The position numbers and the translations under genes are program-made. The notes beneath the pieces are model-generated. The model worked only from the letters and a program-made list of their open reading frames with translations, was not told the origin of the DNA and made no database searches. Shown piece by piece: positions 18,186 through 25,598 of a stretch of 64,000 nt of DNA (the stretch's first letter is position 1; each line of letters begins with the position of its first letter). Origin of the DNA: Mucilaginibacter rigui (GTDB lineage: Bacteria > Bacteroidota > Bacteroidia > Sphingobacteriales > Sphingobacteriaceae); NCBI RefSeq assembly GCF_014773275.1, contig NZ_JACWMW010000002.1, positions 1,240,001-1,304,000 on the forward strand. The letters are read 5' to 3'.

Positions 18186-19793
18186 ATGATAAAGGCCCTT
18201 AAAATATGTTTGCTTGCCGCGATGTTTTGTACAGCATATACGCAACTGCGCGCGCAAACAAGCATCACTATTAAAAACGGCGAAAAGTGGTTTGGCGGTG
18301 CAGTGAACGAAGCCCATAAAATGCCTTTTAAGGATGGTTACAGTTATGATATGTATGCCGATACCCGTGGCAACCAGGCCGCTCCTTTATTAGTATCTAC
18401 CAAAGGGCGTTTCATCTGGAGTGAGGAGCCTTTTAAGTTTACTGTTGAGAACAACAAATTAGTTATCAGCAATGCAAAAGGCGCGCTGACAATTGATTCG
18501 ACAGGTAATGATTTGCGCGCGGCATTCAGGAATGCAGCCAAGCTTTTCTTCCCGTCAAAAAATAAATTGCCCGATACCCTGCTGTTCAGCAAGCCGCAGT
18601 ACAATACCTGGATAGAGCTGGTTTATAACCAAAACCAAAAGGATATTTTAAGCTATGCCCATGCCATTATTGATAATGGTTTCCCGCCGGGCGTTATCAT
18701 GATCGATGATAACTGGGCCGATTATTATGGCCGGTTTGATTTTCGTGCCGATAGGTTTACCAACGCCGCCGCAATGGTTGATGAGCTGCACAGCCTGGGC
18801 TTTAAGGTGATGATATGGGTTAGCCCGTTTGTATCGCCTGATACAGAAGTATTCAGGGAACTGCTGGATAAAAAGTTGTTGCTGTTGGCTAAAACGGTAA
18901 AAACCGGCGACCCGCAGAAAGATATTGATAAGCCTGCCATTATAGAATGGTGGAACGGCCACAGTGCGGTGCTTGATTTTACCAACTCCGATGCAAAAAA
19001 TTGGTACCAGGGTAGGTTGGATCACATGGTGAAAACCTACCACCTTGATGGATTTAAGTTTGACGCAGGTGATGCTGATTTTTATCCGCCTGATGCTGTA
19101 TCATTTAAACCGGCAACGCCTAACGAGCATAGCAGGTTATGGGGCGAAATAGGATTAAATTACCCCCTCAACGAATATCGCGCCATGTGGAAAATGGGTG
19201 GCGAACCATTGGTACAGCGCCTGCGCGATAAAAAGCATAACTGGGAAGACCTGCAAAAATTGATACCGCATTTAACCACGGCGGGCTTGCTGGGTTACCA
19301 GTTTACCTGCCCTGATATGATAGGCGGCGGCGAGTATGGCTCGTTCATTGGCAGGGATAAGCTGGATGAGCAACTGGTTGTACGTTCGGCGCAATGCTCG
19401 GCGTTAATGCCCATGATGCAGTTTTCGGTAGCGCCGTGGCGTGTGTTATCAAAAGATAATTTGGCTATTGTAAAAAAGGCGGTCAATATCCGAGCAAAAT
19501 ATACCCCATACATTATGCAGCTGGTAAAACAGGCCGCTGTAACCGGCGAACCGATTGCCCGCAGCATGGAGTATGAATTTCCTAACCAGGGCTTTGCCGA
19601 TGTAAAGGGGCAGTTTATGTTGGGCAGTAAATACCTGGTAGCGCCTATGGTTGCAAGTGGAACAATGAAAACAGTTTACCTGCCAAAAGGTATCTGGAAA
19701 AACGACCTGGGTAAAATTGTAAAGGGGCCGGCTAAAATAGAAATAGAAGTTGCAGCAGACAGGTTGCCGGTGTTTGAATTAATAAAAAAATGA
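18186..19793 (+). CDS. Exported GH31 family glycoside hydrolase
   Basis: The 535-aa protein has a signal peptide (residues 1-23, ending TQLRAQ) and a GH31 barrel: MIDDNWADYYGRFDF, LGFKVMIWVSPFVSPD, the nucleophile strand DGFKFDAGD (Asp293), WKMGGEPLVQRLRDKKHNW with the likely acid/base Asp in RLRDKKHNW, and PDMIGGG. It is short for GH31, lacking most of the distal C-terminal domains but keeping the proximal one (GQFMLGSKYLVAPMV). GH31 acts on alpha-glucosides, alpha-galactosides, alpha-xylosides and, in one subfamily, alpha-GalNAc; the last would fit the neighbouring GH109 and kinase genes. It is the last gene of the SusC operon, 14 bp behind the DUF4874 gene. Confidence 0.88.
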   Translation: MIKALKICLLAAMFCTAYTQLRAQTSITIKNGEKWFGGAVNEAHKMPFKDGYSYDMYADTRGNQAAPLLVSTKGRFIWSEEPFKFTVENNKLVISNAKGALTIDSTGNDLRAAFRNAAKLFFPSKNKLPDTLLFSKPQYNTWIELVYNQNQKDILSYAHAIIDNGFPPGVIMIDDNWADYYGRFDFRADRFTNAAAMVDELHSLGFKVMIWVSPFVSPDTEVFRELLDKKLLLLAKTVKTGDPQKDIDKPAIIEWWNGHSAVLDFTNSDAKNWYQGRLDHMVKTYHLDGFKFDAGDADFYPPDAVSFKPATPNEHSRLWGEIGLNYPLNEYRAMWKMGGEPLVQRLRDKKHNWEDLQKLIPHLTTAGLLGYQFTCPDMIGGGEYGSFIGRDKLDEQLVVRSAQCSALMPMMQFSVAPWRVLSKDNLAIVKKAVNIRAKYTPYIMQLVKQAAVTGEPIARSMEYEFPNQGFADVKGQFMLGSKYLVAPMVASGTMKTVYLPKGIWKNDLGKIVKGPAKIEIEVAADRLPVFELIKK

Positions 19794-19860
19794 AATTAGA
19801 ATACATAGTGTTAGCTTGTAAAGCATAGTTAAGGTGGCTGATGCGTACATAAGTAAATTT

Positions 19861-19921
19861 TGAACAACCGTTTGCGTAAAATAGAACAATCGGTTGCGTG
19901 GTTTATGCAAACGGTTGTTTA
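19861..19921. promoter_or_regulatory. Second array of three LacI-type operators, before the kinase gene
   Basis: Three near-palindromes have centres at 19869/19870 (AACAACCGTTTGCGTA), 19891/19892 (GAACAATCGGTTGCGTG) and 19912/19913 (ATGCAAACGGTTGTTTA). Spacing is 22 and 21 bp, identical to the array at 9803-9863. The first 35 bp of the two arrays differ at only a few positions (both read AACCGTTTGCGTAAAATAG). The array lies about 150 bp before the ATG at 20073. Its individual sites are further from the perfect palindrome than those of the first array, which could mean weaker binding. Confidence 0.78.
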
Positions 19922-19953
19922 GCGGCATATTTAATATGTGCCCCGGCAGTGAG

Positions 19954-19991
19954 CTTTCGTTAGCAATAATTTTACATCATTTTTACAGATA
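19954..19991 (+). promoter_or_regulatory. Conserved core-promoter block of the kinase operon
   Basis: CTTTCGTTA, then CAATAATTTTACATCA and TTTTACAGATA repeat the block at 9896-9933 with only three or so changes, at the same distance from the operator array. It is the best candidate for the promoter of 20073-27518. Confidence 0.5.
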
Positions 19992-20072
19992 GGTAACCAA
20001 TACATAACCATATTATCATAAACAACCCGCCCCATGTGTGGATTGATATATAACAGTATAATAAAAGTATAA

Positions 20073-21197
20073 ATGCAAAGTTCTAAAAACATAGCTGAGG
20101 TTGTATCGCATTTTAAATGTGCGGCTGATGTGGGTTCGCAAAAGGCCTATGGATCTGGCCATATTAATGATACGTTCCTGTTAAAAAATGTGCAGCCATC
20201 AGGCCCCGATTACCTGTTACAGCGAATCAATCACCGTATTTTTACCAATGTAGAAAAGCTTACAGATAATATGCGCCGTGTAACCGAGCACCTTAAAAAC
20301 AAAATAAAAGAGCACGGTTATGGCGATCCGTTAAAGGAGGTAATGACCCTGATACCTACAGATAGTACCCGTTTTTTTTATAAAGACAGCTCAGGCGATT
20401 ACTGGCGTATGTTCTACTTTTTAAGCGATACCAAAAGCTATGATGTAGTGAAAACCGAAAAGCAGGCTTATGAAGGCGGTAAAGCCTTCGGGAAGTTTCA
20501 GGCTATGCTGTGTGATATACCGGCGGGAGAAATATTTGAAGTGATCCCCGATTTTCATAACATTCAGAAACGCTTGCAACACCTTGATGAAGCGGTAGCC
20601 AATGATCATTTAGGCCGTGTGGCATCTGTTAAAAATGAGCTGGATATTGTGGCGAAGTATGCTGCATCAATGCAATACTTTCAGCAGCCCGAGCAAGTGG
20701 CAACTTTGCCAAAGCGCGTTATTCATAACGATACTAAGTTTAACAATGTACTGCTGGATAAAAATGACGAAGCCCAATGCGTTATCGACCTGGAAACCGT
20801 AATGGATGGCTACGTGGCTTATGATTTTGGTGATGCCATCCGTACCATCATCAATACCACAACCGAAGATGAGGCCGATCTGAGTAAAATTCAACTGAAT
20901 ATGCCGCTGTTTAATGCCTATGTAAAGGGGTACTTAAAAGAAGCATCGAAATTTTTAACTGATGCCGAGGTTAACTCGCTGATGAAAGGCGCATTGTTGC
21001 TTCCTTACATGCAGGCGGTTAGGTTTTTAACCGACCATATTAACGGCGATAAATACTTTAAAATAAAATTTGAAGGCCATAACCTGCAAAGGGCCAGGGC
21101 GCAGTTTCAACTGGTGAAAATGCTTGATGCCAATGCCGCCGCTATGCACAATACAATATTGAACGAAATGGACATCTATAAAACTGCGCAGTACTGA
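20073..21197 (+). CDS. N-acetylhexosamine 1-kinase-like phosphotransferase
   Basis: The 374-aa protein belongs to the aminoglycoside phosphotransferase/choline kinase fold. Visible motifs are YGSGHINDTFLL near residue 25 (nucleotide loop), RVIHNDTKFNNVLLD with catalytic Asp220 and Asn225, and CVIDLETVMDGYVAYDFGDAIR with the metal-binding Asp. The pattern and length fit NahK, which makes GlcNAc- or GalNAc-1-phosphate and works with GalE in the bifidobacterial lacto-N-biose/galacto-N-biose pathway. GalE is encoded four genes downstream here, which supports the call. It is cytoplasmic, heads the second operon behind the second operator array, and its TGA overlaps the next ATG. Homoserine kinase-type or other sugar kinases of the same fold are alternatives. 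Confidence 0.8.
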   Translation: MQSSKNIAEVVSHFKCAADVGSQKAYGSGHINDTFLLKNVQPSGPDYLLQRINHRIFTNVEKLTDNMRRVTEHLKNKIKEHGYGDPLKEVMTLIPTDSTRFFYKDSSGDYWRMFYFLSDTKSYDVVKTEKQAYEGGKAFGKFQAMLCDIPAGEIFEVIPDFHNIQKRLQHLDEAVANDHLGRVASVKNELDIVAKYAASMQYFQQPEQVATLPKRVIHNDTKFNNVLLDKNDEAQCVIDLETVMDGYVAYDFGDAIRTIINTTTEDEADLSKIQLNMPLFNAYVKGYLKEASKFLTDAEVNSLMKGALLLPYMQAVRFLTDHINGDKYFKIKFEGHNLQRARAQFQLVKMLDANAAAMHNTILNEMDIYKTAQY

Positions 21198-21856
21198 TGG
21201 ATATGGCAACTGGTATAAATATTCCGTACCTTAATGGCTTTGATGATCTGCGTGCGGTAGAGGCGGTATCGCAGGTTTTAGACGGGTTTGAGCAACAGCT
21301 AATACAGTATGCGCCCTGGGCAAACGGAGCGCAGCAGCCGCAGGCATCCTTTGCACTGGCTTATAGTAACGACGAGATCTATCTGAAATATTACGTAACC
21401 GAGCATACTTTAAAGGCCGAATACAGTAAATTTAACGACCCGGTGTTTGAAGATAGCTGTGTAGAGTTCTTTATTGCTTTTGATGGTGATGCAAGCTATT
21501 ACAACCTGGAGTTTAACTGTATGGGTACATGCAGAGGGCAATACGGCAGGCACAAAACAGGGCGTACATTTTTACCTGTAAGCCTGCTTAAAACCATCAA
21601 ACATCAAACGCAGGTTAAAAATGGTGATACAGGTAACATACAATGGGAACTAACTTTGTGCATCCCTAAAAAAATATTCAAGTATCACCCTGCGCTTTCG
21701 TTAGAAAAAAGCAATGCAAAGGTTAACTTTTTTAAGTGCGGCGATGGCCTGCCCGAACCTCATTTTTTATGCTGGAGCAAGGTAGAGGCGCAAAAGCCCG
21801 AGTTCCATCTGAGCAGGTTTTTTAAAGAGATAACTTTTAGTCCGCAAGTATATTAA
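21197..21856 (+). CDS. CBM9-like (DUF1083-type) carbohydrate-binding protein without signal peptide
   Basis: The start codon overlaps the kinase stop by one base (TGATG at 21195-21199), which indicates translational coupling. The 219-aa product has the CBM9-like pattern seen in Bacteroidota: FALAYSNDEIYLKYYVTE, then FEDSCVEFFIAFDG, YYNLEFNCMGTCRGQYG and a C-terminal NFFKCGDGLPEPHFLCWSK, HLSRFF. These proteins usually occur as secreted modules or next to glycoside hydrolases. No signal peptide is visible from either ATG (residue 1 or 3), so it is predicted cytoplasmic, an odd place for a glycan-binding fold. Function unknown; a sugar-sensing or handling role beside the kinase is possible. Confidence 0.75.
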   Translation: MDMATGINIPYLNGFDDLRAVEAVSQVLDGFEQQLIQYAPWANGAQQPQASFALAYSNDEIYLKYYVTEHTLKAEYSKFNDPVFEDSCVEFFIAFDGDASYYNLEFNCMGTCRGQYGRHKTGRTFLPVSLLKTIKHQTQVKNGDTGNIQWELTLCIPKKIFKYHPALSLEKSNAKVNFFKCGDGLPEPHFLCWSKVEAQKPEFHLSRFFKEITFSPQVY

Positions 21857-21879
21857 CGCTAAACACAAATCCCGACCTA

Positions 21880-23172
21880 ATGATACAAGCAACAGCAGTA
21901 AGCAGTAAAAAACCAACACTCAGCCCCATATTTATTATCGGGATGCTATTTTTTATCTTCGGTTTTATCACCTGGTTAAATTCAGTATTAATACCCTACC
22001 TGAAACTGGCTTGCGAATTAACTACTGTTGAAGCTTACCTGGTAACCACCGCCTTTTATATTTCTTATTTCGTGCTGGCCATACCATCAGCAGGTATTTT
22101 AAAAATTACCGGGTTTAAAAAAGGCATGTCGGTAGGGTTGGGTATTATAGCGGTAGGTGCATTAATATTTATCCCGGCAGCGTTAACACGTTATTATGGG
22201 CTGTTCCTGTTAGGTTTATTTGTACAGGGTTCCGGGTTGGCTTTGTTGCAAACTGCATCAAACCCTTACATTACTATATTAGGCCCGCCAGAAAGCGCTG
22301 CAAAGCGTATCAGTATTATGGGCGTTTGTAATAAGGTGGCGGGTGCGTTAGCCCCAATTATCCTCGGAGCCATCACCCTCAAAAATGCTGATGGCTTAAA
22401 AGAACGCCTGGCCGCAATGGCCCCGGCCGCAAAAGTTGCGGAGCTGAACGAATTGGCATCGCGGGTGATTTTACCCTACATCGTTATCGTAATAGTGCTG
22501 CTAATATTGGCCGTTGTTATTTACTACTCCAGCCTGCCCGAGGTTGATACCGATCAGGAAGATGAATCGACTGCTATTAGCAACAGCGGCAAAACAAGTA
22601 TTACACAGTTTCCGCATTTGCTTTTAGGTGTTGTAACCCTGTTCTTTTATGTAGGTGTTGAGGTTATTGCGGGCGATACCATTATCAATTACGGCAGTAC
22701 GCAGGGCATTGCGTTGGGTACGGCCAAATTCTTCACCACCGGCACACTCATATTTATGTTATTAGGGTATGGCGTAGGCATCCTTTGCATCCCTAAATAT
22801 TTGAGCCAGGAAAAAGCCATGAAGCTTTCTGCTGGTTTAGGTTTAATCTTATCTGTAGTGGCAATAGTAACCACAGGGTACGTTTCAGTAGGGGCTGTCG
22901 CTTTACTGGGATTGGCGAACTCCCTGGTTTGGCCTGCCATATGGCCAATGGCCTTAGCAGGGCTTGGCAGGTTCACCAAAATTGGCTCATCGCTATTAAT
23001 TATGGGGATTGCTGGCGGCGCAATTGTGCCTTTGGCATACGGTGCTTTGGCGCAGGCTTTAAACCCAAGCTATGGGTACATTATTCTAATACCGGCTTAT
23101 CTGATCATTCTTTACTACGCCATAAGTGGGCATAAAGTAGGTAAAGCCAAACTATCACACGAACAATTATAA
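21880..23172 (+). CDS. FucP/NagP-type sugar:proton symporter (MFS)
   Basis: The 430-aa protein has 12 membrane helices and the FucP family marks: FGFITWLNSVLIPYLK near residue 30, then FYISYFVLAIPSAGIL, GLALLQTASNPYITILGPP and RISIMGVCNKVAGALAPIILG. This branch carries fucose, glucose/galactose and N-acetylglucosamine across the inner membrane. Its place between the hexosamine-kinase-like gene and GH109 points to GalNAc or GlcNAc as cargo. The gap to the preceding gene is 23 bp and to the next 26 bp. Specificity is inferred. Confidence 0.9.
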   Translation: MIQATAVSSKKPTLSPIFIIGMLFFIFGFITWLNSVLIPYLKLACELTTVEAYLVTTAFYISYFVLAIPSAGILKITGFKKGMSVGLGIIAVGALIFIPAALTRYYGLFLLGLFVQGSGLALLQTASNPYITILGPPESAAKRISIMGVCNKVAGALAPIILGAITLKNADGLKERLAAMAPAAKVAELNELASRVILPYIVIVIVLLILAVVIYYSSLPEVDTDQEDESTAISNSGKTSITQFPHLLLGVVTLFFYVGVEVIAGDTIINYGSTQGIALGTAKFFTTGTLIFMLLGYGVGILCIPKYLSQEKAMKLSAGLGLILSVVAIVTTGYVSVGAVALLGLANSLVWPAIWPMALAGLGRFTKIGSSLLIMGIAGGAIVPLAYGALAQALNPSYGYIILIPAYLIILYYAISGHKVGKAKLSHEQL

Positions 23173-23198
23173 TCATCAATAAATAAAAACTAAAAGTT

Positions 23199-24548
23199 AT
23201 GGATCGCAGACAATTTGTTATCAATTCGGCTGTTGGATTAGCAGGATTAACAATTTTGCCTTCAGGGTTATTATTCGCAAAAAATGCAGATAAGGTAAGG
23301 TTGGGTTATATAGGTGTGGGGCTTCGCGGCCGCAACCATATAGGTGAAGGTTTGCTTCGCGATGATGTGGAGATAGTTGCTATTTGCGACATACAGGAAA
23401 GCTCCCTGAAATTTTGCCGCGAGCAATTTGTAAAGGCAAAAAAGAAACTTCCTGCAGAATACACCGGCGGACTGGACGCATACAAAAAACTTCTCGACCG
23501 TAAAGATATTGATGGCGTTATTATAGCCACCCCATGGCAGTTCCATAAAGACCAGGCTATTGATGCCATGCGTGCCGGCAAGTATGTGGGCTGCGAGGTT
23601 ATTGCCGGTATTACCGAGAAGGACCACTGGGATATATTAAAAGTACACGAAGAAACCAAAATGCCTTACATGACGCTGGAAAACGTTTGTTACCGCCGCG
23701 ATGTAATGGCTGCACTAAACATGAGCCGCCAGAACCTTTTTGGCGAACTGATACACCTGGAAGGTGGTTACCAGCACGATCTGCGTGGGGTATTATTTAA
23801 CGATGGTAAAAACCCTTATGGTAAAGGTGCTGAATTTGGCCCTAATACCGTAGGCGAAGCGCAATGGCGTACCCAATGGAATATTGACCGCGACGGTGAT
23901 ATTTACCCTACACATGGTGCAGGCCCGGTAATGAATTATATCGACATTAACCGTGGTAACAGGTTTACCAATCTGGTATCATTCTCTTCAAAATCGCGCG
24001 GGCTAAACGCTTACGTAAATAAAGTATCACCGGGGAATAAAAACGCTAAGATCCACTTTAAAAATGGCGACGTTACCACAACCACACTTAACTGTGCTAA
24101 TGGCGAAACGGTTACACTTAGCCACGATACCCATCTGCCACGCCCATATTCGTTAGGCTTTAGGGTGCAGGGTACCGAAGGTATCTGGATGGATGTTGCC
24201 GATGCGGTTTACATCGAAGGCAAATCGGCCAAGTACGATGAGTGGGACAAAGCAAGCGTATGGTTTGATAAATACGACCACCCGCTTTGGAAAAAGTTTG
24301 AGAAATATGCTGAGGGCGCAGGCCACGGTGGTATGGATTGGTTTGTGTTTAACGCCTTTGTACAATCGGTAAAACAGAAAAAAGATACGCCGATAGATAT
24401 ATACGATTCATTAACCATGAGCGTGATAACACCACTTTCAGAAAAATCACTTAAAGAAGGGAACGCACCGCAGGCATTTCCTGATTTTACAAAAGGCAAA
24501 TGGAAAGAGCGTAAGAACACCTTCGCGTTAGACGATAGCGGCTTCTAA
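23199..24548 (+). CDS. GH109 family NAD-dependent alpha-N-acetylgalactosaminidase-like protein
   Basis: The 449-aa protein begins with a twin-arginine-type signal (DRRQFVINSAVGLAG), then a Gfo/Idh/MocA Rossmann domain (VRLGYIGVGLRGRNHIGEG, residues about 33-51). It carries the GH109 rather than plain oxidoreductase pattern: IIATPWQFHKDQAIDAM, then MTLENVCYRRDVMAALNM, GELIHLEGGYQHDLR, WRTQWNIDRDGDIYPTHGAG with the proposed active-site His239, and MNYIDINRGNRF. GH109 uses tightly bound NAD to remove terminal alpha-GalNAc by an oxidation/elimination route. Tat export of a folded, cofactor-loaded enzyme is expected. This gene is the strongest pointer to GalNAc as the PUL's sugar. Not every GH109-like protein has been shown to have this activity. 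Confidence 0.85.
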   Translation: MDRRQFVINSAVGLAGLTILPSGLLFAKNADKVRLGYIGVGLRGRNHIGEGLLRDDVEIVAICDIQESSLKFCREQFVKAKKKLPAEYTGGLDAYKKLLDRKDIDGVIIATPWQFHKDQAIDAMRAGKYVGCEVIAGITEKDHWDILKVHEETKMPYMTLENVCYRRDVMAALNMSRQNLFGELIHLEGGYQHDLRGVLFNDGKNPYGKGAEFGPNTVGEAQWRTQWNIDRDGDIYPTHGAGPVMNYIDINRGNRFTNLVSFSSKSRGLNAYVNKVSPGNKNAKIHFKNGDVTTTTLNCANGETVTLSHDTHLPRPYSLGFRVQGTEGIWMDVADAVYIEGKSAKYDEWDKASVWFDKYDHPLWKKFEKYAEGAGHGGMDWFVFNAFVQSVKQKKDTPIDIYDSLTMSVITPLSEKSLKEGNAPQAFPDFTKGKWKERKNTFALDDSGF

Positions 24549-24562
24549 AGAAACAGACACAC

Positions 24563-25594
24563 ATGAAAATAAAAATATTAGTGACCGGTGGACTTGGTTA
24601 TATAGGTTCCCACACGGTAGTGGCATTGCTGCGCGCAAATTTTGAGCCCATCATAGTTGATAACCTGGACAATTCCAAACTTGGGATCTTGGATCAGATA
24701 GAAAAGATAGCAGGCGTAAGGCCTGCTTTTCACAACATCGATCTGTGCGATGAGGCTAAAACAGCTGCATTGATAAAAAGTGAAAAAGATTTGGAAGGCG
24801 TGATCCATTTTGCAGCGCACAAAGCAGTTGGCGAATCGGTTAGCGAGCCTTTAAAATACTACCGCAATAATTTTAATTCGTTGCTTAGTTTGCTAAAAGC
24901 GTTTGAGGGACGCACGCTAAACCTTGTGTTCTCTTCATCATGCACCGTTTACGGTCAGCCGGATGTGTTACCGGTAAATGAGGCCGCACCCGTTAAAAAG
25001 GCCGAATCGCCTTATGGCAATACTAAACAAGTAGCCGAAGAGATTTTGCAGGATATTGCCGCGGCCGATAAATTAAAGCAGATTATTTCGCTGCGATATT
25101 TTAACCCGGTTGGTGCGCATGAATCTGCATTGATAGGCGAATTGCCTGCCGGTGTTCCGCAAAACCTGGTGCCTTTTGTAACCCAAAGCGCGGCAGGCAA
25201 GCGTGGCCCCATAACTGTTTTTGGAGATAATTACGATACCCCGGATGGCAGCTGCATCCGCGATTATATCCATGTGGTTGACCTTGCCGAAGCACATTTA
25301 GCTGCCTTAAAATTACTACTGAATGGCAAGCAGGCCACCAACTACGATGTATTTAACGTAGGCACGGGCAACGGCTACTCGGTGCTGCAACTGATCAACG
25401 CCTTTGAGCAAACCACTGGTGTAAAGCTTGACTATAAAATTGGCCCAAGGCGAGCGGGCGATATTGTAAAAGTATGGAGTGATGTAACCAAATCGAAAGG
25501 GAAGTTAGAATGGGAGGCCAAACTGAGTATTGAGGAGATGATGCGGTCGGCCTGGGCATGGGAGCAATATTTACAAAACAATCAGATCAACTAA
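24563..25594 (+). CDS. galE: UDP-glucose/UDP-N-acetylglucosamine 4-epimerase
   Basis: The 343-aa protein is a short-chain dehydrogenase/reductase-type epimerase: NAD loop VTGGLGYIGSH (residues 6-16), FSSSCTVYG with the catalytic Ser/Thr, SPYGNTKQ with Tyr151 and Lys155, RYFNPVGAH and CIRDYIHVVDLAEAH. It interconverts UDP-Gal and UDP-Glc, and in many bacteria also UDP-GalNAc and UDP-GlcNAc. Beside a NahK-like kinase and NagB it would shift GalNAc to the GlcNAc series. It is 14 bp behind GH109 and 4 bp before the next gene. Whether the sugar pocket admits the N-acetyl group is not clear from the sequence. Confidence 0.93.
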   Translation: MKIKILVTGGLGYIGSHTVVALLRANFEPIIVDNLDNSKLGILDQIEKIAGVRPAFHNIDLCDEAKTAALIKSEKDLEGVIHFAAHKAVGESVSEPLKYYRNNFNSLLSLLKAFEGRTLNLVFSSSCTVYGQPDVLPVNEAAPVKKAESPYGNTKQVAEEILQDIAAADKLKQIISLRYFNPVGAHESALIGELPAGVPQNLVPFVTQSAAGKRGPITVFGDNYDTPDGSCIRDYIHVVDLAEAHLAALKLLLNGKQATNYDVFNVGTGNGYSVLQLINAFEQTTGVKLDYKIGPRRAGDIVKVWSDVTKSKGKLEWEAKLSIEEMMRSAWAWEQYLQNNQIN

Positions 25595-25598
25595 ACAG

